From: a virus
DNA length: 26,754 bases
IMG/VR virus record: IMGVR_UViG_3300030389_003827
Location: 1-26,754 of that record
Strand: one strand, 5' to 3'
The notes below the pieces were generated by a model. It was given only the letters and a program-made list of their open reading frames with translations, had not been told where the DNA came from and made no database searches. This document shows, one piece after another, positions 12,462-17,663 of the stretch. Every line of letters begins with the position of its first letter. Position 1 is the stretch's first letter. The translations under genes were made by a program, and so were the position numbers.

Positions 12462-12803
12462 TTAGAACGAATATAAATATATTGAGGAGCCTAGCGAATA
12501 CGTGGAGCGTAGTGACGAAATATTTTGGTATAAGTTCTTAAGTCTTGATGTAATGAATAGTGTAGATTGTATAGAACTTTGTGATGTAAATACAGGGGGG
12601 TGGTGTTTGTAAATAAAATAAATACCTGTATTACGTATATGTGTGGTAACGCTCATATGTGTGCATAACTATACTAATACATACTATATATTGTGTATAC
12701 GGTGATGTTACATAGTCGCGTGCGCATGACCTGAGTTTAATGTGGCACACCGTGTATATGTACTGTAAGTACTAAGTATATTAATGGTAATTTGTACATA
12801 AAT

Positions 12804-12884
12804 AGAGCTAGTTACAGGTTACATTAGGGTTTAAAATATGGTGATATACCATATCTAGTTGTTCTGTTGAGACATACTAGCTCT
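12804..12884. repeat. Nested inverted repeat
   Basis: AGAGCTAGT (12804-12812) pairs with ACTAGCTCT (12876-12884) and encloses a second perfect hairpin ATATGGT (12836-12842)/ACCATAT (12848-12854). Two nested perfect stems in 80 bases suggest a folded RNA or a protein-binding palindrome set. Confidence 0.45.
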
Positions 12885-12970
12885 TGTAGTATTTTATCAT
12901 ATACTAGATATAGTGACTAGTGTTTATGTTAAAAATCCTTCTTTCTTTAATGGCGATGATGTTTGGGTTC

Positions 12971-13100
12971 TTTCGTGCGTGCGCGGGCATATATAGTGGT
13001 CGGCTTTACAAAATTGATGATGTGGTCCTCGGGTACTGCTCTTGAGGTAATCCCTATCCTATCTCTCGATAGTAAGCAGCTTTCGTGCGCCCGATACCCG
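12971..13100 (+). promoter_or_regulatory. GC-richer structured segment ahead of the rightward operon
   Basis: TTTCGTGCG occurs at 12971-12979 and again 110 bases later at 13081-13089. Within the segment CGGGTA (13030) faces TACCCG (13095), CTGCT (13036) faces AGCAG (13075), and CTATC (13059) faces GATAG (13068), three nested or stacked stems. Base composition is clearly GC-richer than the flanks. It lies 65 bases before the first rightward gene and may be an untranslated leader or control RNA of that operon. Confidence 0.4.
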
Positions 13101-13133
13101 CTTTACCTGTAACCAATCTCAACATTGTGTTTG

Positions 13134-13160
13134 TTGATTAAAGAATAACACAAGTATAAA
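13134..13160 (+). promoter_or_regulatory. Candidate rightward promoter
   Basis: TTGATT (13134-13139) and TATAAA (13155-13160) are spaced 15 bases, close to the first rightward ATG (13165), which has no ribosome-binding site. A transcript from here would be leaderless or begin just inside the first codons, in which case ATG 13186 would be the start used. The hexamers are weak evidence in AT-rich DNA. Confidence 0.25.
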
Positions 13161-13164
13161 AATA

Positions 13165-13740
13165 ATGTGGTTATTATTTCATCTAATGGGAACTATACAT
13201 GATTTCCATACAGATTACAACGTAGGGAAACTAGGAGAAAATTTAATCAGAGCATATTACAATGCTCAACGAACTGCTGACGATAAACGTATCTACATCA
13301 CTAGAGAAACAAAACTAGAAGAACAGATAAAAGGTGCGGACCTTTTTGTAATGAACAATGAATTAAATTACAAGTATGTAGAAGTAAAGACAGATACACA
13401 GATGAAAGATACAGAAAATTTTGCACTTGAGTATATGATTGAATACCGTACAGGATTCAAAACTATAGGATGTCAGATGAAGACTTTTCCTGACTACATG
13501 TTCTACTGGCAACATCCAACTAACCTTGTTTATTATTGGGAACCTGAAAAACTAAATCCCTATATAGTTTATTGGTTGATGAATGACAAACACAAGAAGG
13601 TCAAGACAGAAAACAAAAAATTTTTTTCGCGCTCAATACTCATACCAAAGAAAGACATGATGGAGACAAAACTTGTAAAAGTGATTACTGTTAGTATGTT
13701 GATAGTAGATAAGGTTTTACAAAATGAAAGTATGGATTGA
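13165..13740 (+). CDS. PD-(D/E)XK-like nuclease
   Basis: A 191-residue protein from ATG 13165, with an alternative ATG at 13186 (residue 8) that starts MGTIHDF. The expected nuclease elements appear in order: an N-terminal helix with Glu (LGENLIRAYY), then GADLFVMNNE with the catalytic Asp, and a strand YKYVEVKTD with E-x-K. It continues with an 'ALEYMIEYRTGFKT...FPDYMFYW' region that matches phage resolvase-like or Vsr/Hjc-type nucleases, where 'N.FIE...' and 'ADY..Y' recur. It would cut DNA, perhaps branched replication intermediates or host DNA. It is the first gene of the rightward operon and overlaps the ferredoxin gene by 17 bases. Confidence 0.65.
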   Translation: MWLLFHLMGTIHDFHTDYNVGKLGENLIRAYYNAQRTADDKRIYITRETKLEEQIKGADLFVMNNELNYKYVEVKTDTQMKDTENFALEYMIEYRTGFKTIGCQMKTFPDYMFYWQHPTNLVYYWEPEKLNPYIVYWLMNDKHKKVKTENKKFFSRSILIPKKDMMETKLVKVITVSMLIVDKVLQNESMD

Positions 13741-13969
13741 CCAGGATTTATGTACAGGAGATGGACTATGCGAGGAGATATGTCCTGATGTATTTATTGG
13801 GAAAGATGATGGTCTCTATTATGTCAAGGAGGGAGACAAGATATTTTCAGAAGAGGATGGAAATGTTGGTGGTGCCGAGGGCATAGCACTAGTCCCCAAG
13901 GGACAAGAGGAGGCGGTCATTGAATCTGCTGAGGAGTGTCCTGGCGAATGTATAATGATTGAACCGTAG
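13724..13969 (+). CDS. Small single-cluster ferredoxin, C-x2-D-x2-C-x3-CP type
   Basis: An 81-residue electron carrier. Ligand positions are Cys10, Asp13, Cys16 and Cys20-Pro in DLCTGDGLCEEICP, then Cys72-Pro, with an extra Cys76. Asp in the second position is the arrangement known from Pyrococcus furiosus ferredoxin ([4Fe-4S] with an Asp ligand, easily [3Fe-4S]). The MKVWIDQDLC opening and CPDVF are also like that family and like actinobacterial P450-type ferredoxins. At 81 residues it is longer than the usual 60-70, with a Gly/Glu-rich insertion around 40-60. It is very acidic. It lies between a nuclease and small virion-type genes with no obvious redox partner, so it may feed a host enzyme during infection. 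Confidence 0.85.
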   Translation: MKVWIDQDLCTGDGLCEEICPDVFIGKDDGLYYVKEGDKIFSEEDGNVGGAEGIALVPKGQEEAVIESAEECPGECIMIEP

Positions 13970-13976
13970 GATAGAT

Positions 13977-14123
13977 ATGTACACAGATGAAGTAATACTT
14001 GATGATTTGGATGATGAGCTAGATATTAAAAAAAATAATTGTAGGAGTTTTTTGCATCCTAATGGATACACAAGGGTAAGTATCTGTAATTGCAAATACG
14101 GTGGCGAACATCATGTAGAATAA
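13977..14123 (+). CDS. 48-residue Cys/His hypothetical protein
   Basis: It starts seven bases after the ferredoxin stop. The N-terminal 17 residues are acidic (DEVILDDLDDELDI); the rest has Cys at NNCRSF and C-x-C (CNC) plus HH near the C-terminus, with a patch HPNGYTRVS. No good Shine-Dalgarno is seen, though GTAGGATAG may serve. Possibly metal binding. Confidence 0.5.
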   Translation: MYTDEVILDDLDDELDIKKNNCRSFLHPNGYTRVSICNCKYGGEHHVE

Positions 14124-14129
14124 AATTAC

Positions 14130-14282
14130 ATGAGAAAAATAACGACATGCAAGTCATGTCATAATCCATTTAAAATAAAAGGTGGATATAGATTCTGTGG
14201 TAATCTTGGTTGTACAGAGTACAATAAAAGATATGGAAGGAGACTCGATGCCAGGCAAGAAAAAAAAGAAAAGAATGCCTAG
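14130..14282 (+). CDS. 50-residue zinc-ribbon-like basic protein
   Basis: Begins MRKITTCKSCHNPF with C-x2-C, followed after a beta-type stretch (FKIKGGYRFC) by C-x4-C (CGNLGC), then a Lys/Arg-rich helix to the end. This is the shape of a minimal zinc ribbon with a basic tail, a likely nucleic-acid binder. Its C-terminus overlaps the start of the 15-residue basic peptide in another frame. The C-terminal sequence contains the ribosome-binding site (AAGGAG) of that peptide. Confidence 0.6.
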   Translation: MRKITTCKSCHNPFKIKGGYRFCGNLGCTEYNKRYGRRLDARQEKKEKNA

Positions 14283-14295
14283 AAGGGGATACTAA
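14248..14295 (+). CDS. 15-residue Lys/Arg peptide
   Basis: AAGGAG six bases ahead of ATG 14248 precedes a peptide MPGKKKKKRMPRRGY, nine of whose fifteen residues are Lys or Arg. It lies inside the end of the zinc-ribbon gene in another frame and ends before the next gene's strong ribosome-binding site. It is far below normal gene size, but the site is good and the composition matches the neighbouring basic proteins. Confidence 0.4.
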   Translation: MPGKKKKKRMPRRGY

Positions 14296-14324
14296 GGTAT
14301 CTCACTAATGACAAGGAGGTGGAC

Positions 14325-14531
14325 ATGTCCATAAAAAATCAACCAAATATATTTAGAACACCTGATGATTTAAAATCATGGGCGATAGATTTGTCAGAGG
14401 CTTGTGGCTCTAAACTTATTAATAAAAAACACAATGTATCAAAAATAGATGCGTTGATAGAAAAATTTGTTTCTGACTATAATACTAATATGCAATTTAT
14501 GAATGAACTAAAAAAATTAGAGGAGGAATAA
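14325..14531 (+). CDS. 68-residue hypothetical protein
   Basis: ATG 14325 follows AAGGAGGT with ideal spacing; a GTG two codons earlier lies inside that site. The product is helical (DDLKSWAIDLSEACGSKLIN, IDALIEKFVSDYNTNMQFMN) and ends KKLEEE-stop, the GAGGAGGAA being the ribosome-binding site of the next gene in a TAATG junction. No family recognised. It heads the run of small genes before the terminase. Confidence 0.7.
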   Translation: MSIKNQPNIFRTPDDLKSWAIDLSEACGSKLINKKHNVSKIDALIEKFVSDYNTNMQFMNELKKLEEE

Positions 14532-14794
14532 TGGCACCAAAGAAGAAACCTAAAAGAAAACCTTTGAGCGCTAAAACTCAAGCTACATTAAGAAAGAAGG
14601 CAGCAAATTCAAAATACACATACGGACAACTTGCAAGAGTATATAGGCGAGGACAGGGAGCATATTTATCATCAGGTTCTAGGTCAGCTTCCATGGCTGC
14701 TTGGGCTATGGGGAGAGTTAATAGTTTTATTAGGGGTGGTCATTCTCAAGATAATGACATAAAACGAGGAAGTCGTGCCAAGAAAAAAAAGTAA
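14531..14794 (+). CDS. DUF5824-like small basic virion-region protein
   Basis: An 87-residue protein with Lys-rich ends. The central part, TYGQLARVYRRGQGAYLSSG and ASMAAWAMGRVNSFIRGG, fits the DUF5824 pattern ('L..VY.RG.AAY..G.RP...Q.WAMARV.SF..GG') known from phages and large viruses. It has a very strong ribosome-binding site and a one-base overlap with the gene before it. Its position in the late region next to the terminase suggests a capsid or DNA-packaging accessory role, but function is not established. Confidence 0.7.
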   Translation: MAPKKKPKRKPLSAKTQATLRKKAANSKYTYGQLARVYRRGQGAYLSSGSRSASMAAWAMGRVNSFIRGGHSQDNDIKRGSRAKKKK

Positions 14795-14975
14795 ACGAAA
14801 GGTTAAGTATGAGAAGGGTGTTCCTGCTAAATATCTTAAGAATAAAAAGAATCCTAAATCACAGGTTGCGGCTGAGATTAAAAGAACATCTAAGGCATAT
14901 AAAGAAGGTCGATATATAGATTTGAAAGCTGTTCAAAAATCAAGAGCTACTAAGAAAAGAAGGAGGAAGAAGTGA
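14775..14975 (+). CDS. 66-residue Lys/Arg-rich protein
   Basis: GTG start with GAGGAAG upstream, overlapping the previous gene by 20 bases. Both ends are poly-basic (PRKKSKRK, KKRRRKK). The centre GVPAKYLKNKKNPKSQVAAE and IKRTSKAYKEGRY recalls a short helical domain frequent in marine phages ('VP..YL.....K...A.EI.R..K.Y..G'). Strong positive charge suggests DNA contact, for example inside the capsid. The function is inferred from charge and place. Confidence 0.65.
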   Translation: MPRKKSKRKVKYEKGVPAKYLKNKKNPKSQVAAEIKRTSKAYKEGRYIDLKAVQKSRATKKRRRKK

Positions 14976-15154
14976 AGATGGTTAAAGTCAAAGGAGTTGA
15001 TGTTTCCAAACTTACTAAAAGACAACAAGATACTCTCAAGAAACATTCAAAGCATCATACCAAAAAACACATTGCATATATGGTAAACTCTATGAAAAGA
15101 GGAACTAGCTTTAGCAAAGCACATGTTAATGCACAAAAGAAAGTAGGTAAGTAA
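14972..15154 (+). CDS. 60-residue basic conserved-type phage protein
   Basis: GTG 14972 stands five bases after AGGAGG and overlaps the previous stop (GTGA); ATG 14978 is an alternative. The product KLTKRQQDTLKKHSKHHTKK, then HIAYMVNSMKRGTSFSKAH and NAQKKVGK, is the pattern 'LTKRQ..TLKKHS.HHTKKH...M...M..G..F..AH..A...VG' that I associate with short proteins near phage terminase genes. The role is unknown. It is His- and Lys-rich. Confidence 0.7.
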   Translation: MKMVKVKGVDVSKLTKRQQDTLKKHSKHHTKKHIAYMVNSMKRGTSFSKAHVNAQKKVGK

Positions 15155-15285
15155 TGCCAAAGACAAATGGTCAATACTCAGAAGCACAAAAAAAGATTGC
15201 GAGAGTAGCACCACCTTTTGATAAAATTACTGGAGCTGATTTTAAAAAATTAAGACAGAACAGTAAACGTAAGCCAAAACAATAA
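15154..15285 (+). CDS. 43-residue basic hypothetical protein
   Basis: TAATG junction with the previous gene and TAATG junction with the next. The product is basic with a central segment RVAPPFDKITGADFKKLR that reads like a conserved short linear motif followed by a helix. No ribosome-binding site beyond AAGTAGGTAAG. Coupling on both sides supports it. Confidence 0.6.
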   Translation: MPKTNGQYSEAQKKIARVAPPFDKITGADFKKLRQNSKRKPKQ

Positions 15286-15407
15286 TGGCAAAGCAAGTTA
15301 GTTGGATGTTTGGTGGTAAAAGATATTATGGAACTCTTATTAGAGAAACCAAGACACACAAATTTGCACGGACCAAGAATGGAAAAATTAAGAAAATAAA
15401 GAAATGA
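15285..15407 (+). CDS. 40-residue small beta protein, possible SH3-like
   Basis: It starts in a TAATG junction. The sequence QVSWMFGGKRYYGTLIRETK THKFARTKNGKIKKIKK has the strand-turn-strand rhythm of tiny SH3-like barrels ('V.W.YGGK.Y.G..I.ETKT..F.RT.NGK...I'). It is basic and ends with an ATGA overlap into the next gene. Only structure is suggested. Confidence 0.55.
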   Translation: MAKQVSWMFGGKRYYGTLIRETKTHKFARTKNGKIKKIKK

Positions 15408-15481
15408 TTGATGTAGTAATTATTATTAGCATTATTTTATTTGTTAATTATGGTGCGTGGAAAATTGTAGAAAAGAAATAA
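15404..15481 (+). CDS. 25-residue single-helix membrane peptide
   Basis: Starts in an ATGA overlap with the gene before it. The product is one hydrophobic helix (IDVVIIISIILFVNYGAW) with a basic tail KIVEKK, the size of a minimal membrane peptide. It ends three bases before the next start. Such a peptide in a packaging region is odd. It may be a small regulator of lysis or a membrane-active peptide, or a chance frame in AT-rich DNA. Confidence 0.4.
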   Translation: MIDVVIIISIILFVNYGAWKIVEKK

Positions 15482-15483
15482 TT

Positions 15484-15774
15484 ATGGCACATAACACAGC
15501 AAGAAAAAAAAATTTATTAAAGAAACATAATTTATCAGGAGTGAATAAACCTAAAAGAACTCCTAAGCACCCTACAAAATCTCATATAGTTTTGGCACAA
15601 GAAGGACATAATCTTAAATTAATTAGATTCGGACAACAAGGTGCAAAGACTGCAGGTAAGAAACAAGATGCAAGGTCAAAAGCAAAAAGAAAATCTTTCA
15701 AGGCTAGGCATAGAAAAAACATTGCTAAAGGTAAAATGTCTGCTGCCTATTGGGCAAACAGAGTAAAGTGGTAG
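15484..15774 (+). CDS. 96-residue basic protein, conserved type next to terminase
   Basis: Start at ATG 15484, just after the membrane peptide. The product has the pattern 'GVNKPKRTPKHPTKSHIVLA', 'LIRFGQQG' and 'SFKARHRKNIAKGKMSAAYW..RVKW'. I recognise this as a family found beside phage terminase or structural genes in many marine and other phages. It is strongly basic and ends VKW. Function is not established; a capsid or DNA-binding role is likely. Its last bases overlap the start region of the large terminase. Confidence 0.8.
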   Translation: MAHNTARKKNLLKKHNLSGVNKPKRTPKHPTKSHIVLAQEGHNLKLIRFGQQGAKTAGKKQDARSKAKRKSFKARHRKNIAKGKMSAAYWANRVKW

Positions 15775-17663
15775 AAAAAAACTTAGTTTGTGTACACCCT
15801 ACATGTAAAACTATTTTAAAAGGTAGACAAAGAAGATATTGCTCAAAACAACATCAAAGATATGTGCAAAATCAAATTGCTATGCATGGCAAAGAAAATG
15901 TTGATATAAAACCAAACAAGATAATACAAAATTCTACAACAAGAAAAGGTGCATATTATGATAAATTTGTTGAAGAGGGATATGCAGGTGAAATGTTGCT
16001 AGGTGATATATCAGCAAAAGAAGTTGCAAATTTGTTCAAAATAAGTTCTGCACAGGTATCTCGCATGTATTCAGCATATATTGAAGATGAAGAAACAAAA
16101 ACAAGACGTGAGGATTGGACAACACCTAAAGAGGCTATCAAATCTCTTAAGAGTTTTAAAAAATTTAGGGATAGATATTTTAAAACAGAACAAGGTGTAA
16201 AATATGAAACACCTGATTTCCAAGATAAATGGGTAATGTCTATACAAAAAAACATAGAGGAAGGTGGAAACCTTATGATACTGAGTCCTCCACGTCATGG
16301 CAAGACAGAACTACTTATACATTTTGCTATATGGCAGATATGTAAAAATCCAAATGTAAGGATAATGTGGGTTGGTGGAAATGAGGATATTGCAAAAAAC
16401 GCTGTTGGTTCTGTACTTGAACACCTAGACAGTAATCAACAACTTATAGAGGATTTTTGTGGACCTGGAATAACCTTTAGACCAAAGAGTAGGTCAGGCA
16501 AGAATTGGTCGCAAACAGCATTTTCTGTATCCACAAGAACAGTTACAGGTATTAAATCGCCTACAATGGTTGCCGTAGGCAAGGGTGGTAAGATTTTATC
16601 AAGAGACTGTGATTTAATTATTGCAGATGACATAGAGGATTTTGGTTCTACAGCACAACCATCAGGTAGAGCAGCAACAAAAAGATGGTGGACAACAACT
16701 TTATCATCTCGTGTTGAATCACATACATCTGTTGTTGTAATAGGTTCAAGACAACATGCAGATGATTTATATAATTCATTATTAGATAACAATGCTTGGG
16801 AGCATATAGTAGAACAAGCACATTCTGATGATTGTGTAGATGACCCTGATGATTTTGAATTACATGAAGATTGTATGTTGTGGAACAAAAAACGTGATTA
16901 CCAATGGTTATATCAACAAAAAGAAGCATCTGCTACCACAGGTGGTGTACATGTATATGAAATGGTTTATCTAAATAGAGCTATGCCTAAAGGTCAATCT
17001 ATATTTAATCCTGAATCTATACAAAAATGTTATGACACTTCAATAGATATTGGTGAATTAAAAGAATCAGCATACTTGGTTGCAGGTCTTGACCCTGCTG
17101 CTACAGGCTATCAAGCAGCTTTTTTATGGGCAATCTATGATACAGAATCTATAAGAATGCAAATGATTGATTTAGAAAATAACAAAGGTGGAGGAATAAA
17201 AGAGGCATTGCGTATTATAAAAGAATGGAATGAAATGTATGGCTGTTATCACTGGGTAATAGAAGAAAATGCGTTTCAAAGAGCTATTAGACAAGATACA
17301 GAACTAAAAGAATATTGTGCTACAAATGGAATAATTCATGAAGGACATCAGACACAATCAAAAAATAAATGGGATTCTAAATTTGGTGTCACAGCAATGA
17401 CTAGTTTGTTCGATGATGAAAAAATAATACTTCCTTACAAGTCCATAAACGCAAAAGTTAAATCAGATTTGTATAGGAAACAACTTACATTCTTTGCAAG
17501 CAAAGGTAGAGCTTATAAATCAGATATTGTTATGGCATCTTGGTTTCCTATGAAAGTTATTAGAAGGTTACAAACTGCCCGTTTTGATGATATGATGGTA
17601 GAATATAAACCATCTTTTGATGGATTTGATGCTACGTCTTGGAATGACGTACCTTGGAGATAA
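15768..17663 (+). CDS. Terminase large subunit, with N-terminal zinc finger and HTH
   Basis: The packaging motor that translocates and cuts DNA. A GTG start at 15768 is preferred; TTG 15750 would add six residues. The ATPase part has Walker A PPRHGKTE (174-181), Walker B DLIIADDIED (282-291) and a coupling-type motif VVVIGSRQHADD. The nuclease part has GLDPAATG with Asp442 and EENAFQ with Glu499, the acidic residues of the RNase H-like fold. Unusual is the first ~120 residues: a zinc-finger-like C8-x4-C-x11-C-x3-H segment (RRYCSKQHQRY) and an HTH-like helix pair (ISAKEVANLFKISSAQVSRM, about 80-100). No separate small terminase is seen, so this N-terminus may do the DNA recognition. At ~630 residues it is longer than the usual ~450-550. 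Confidence 0.9.
   Translation: MVEKNLVCVHPTCKTILKGRQRRYCSKQHQRYVQNQIAMHGKENVDIKPNKIIQNSTTRKGAYYDKFVEEGYAGEMLLGDISAKEVANLFKISSAQVSRMYSAYIEDEETKTRREDWTTPKEAIKSLKSFKKFRDRYFKTEQGVKYETPDFQDKWVMSIQKNIEEGGNLMILSPPRHGKTELLIHFAIWQICKNPNVRIMWVGGNEDIAKNAVGSVLEHLDSNQQLIEDFCGPGITFRPKSRSGKNWSQTAFSVSTRTVTGIKSPTMVAVGKGGKILSRDCDLIIADDIEDFGSTAQPSGRAATKRWWTTTLSSRVESHTSVVVIGSRQHADDLYNSLLDNNAWEHIVEQAHSDDCVDDPDDFELHEDCMLWNKKRDYQWLYQQKEASATTGGVHVYEMVYLNRAMPKGQSIFNPESIQKCYDTSIDIGELKESAYLVAGLDPAATGYQAAFLWAIYDTESIRMQMIDLENNKGGGIKEALRIIKEWNEMYGCYHWVIEENAFQRAIRQDTELKEYCATNGIIHEGHQTQSKNKWDSKFGVTAMTSLFDDEKIILPYKSINAKVKSDLYRKQLTFFASKGRAYKSDIVMASWFPMKVIRRLQTARFDDMMVEYKPSFDGFDATSWNDVPWR

Larger units (their letters stand above)
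12232..13164. promoter_or_regulatory. Non-coding divergent control region, ~0.9 kb, rich in inverted repeats
   Basis: No convincing gene is present; the open frames found here lack ribosome-binding sites and coding character. The region separates leftward from rightward transcription units and has at least six inverted repeats, listed separately, and an isolated G6 tract (12595-12600). AATACAGG (12589-12596) also pairs with CCTGTATT (12625-12632). Divergent promoters and possibly a replication origin would be expected here. Confidence 0.55.

Noticed and set aside
12462-12656. 64-codon frame on the - strand in the intergenic region
   Set aside because: No ribosome-binding site, low-complexity Ser/Tyr/Ile composition, and it overlaps inverted-repeat DNA.
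16436-16929. Antisense frames over the terminase
   Set aside because: They are shadows of the terminase coding frame with Cys/Ser- or His/Leu-rich composition and no start signals.
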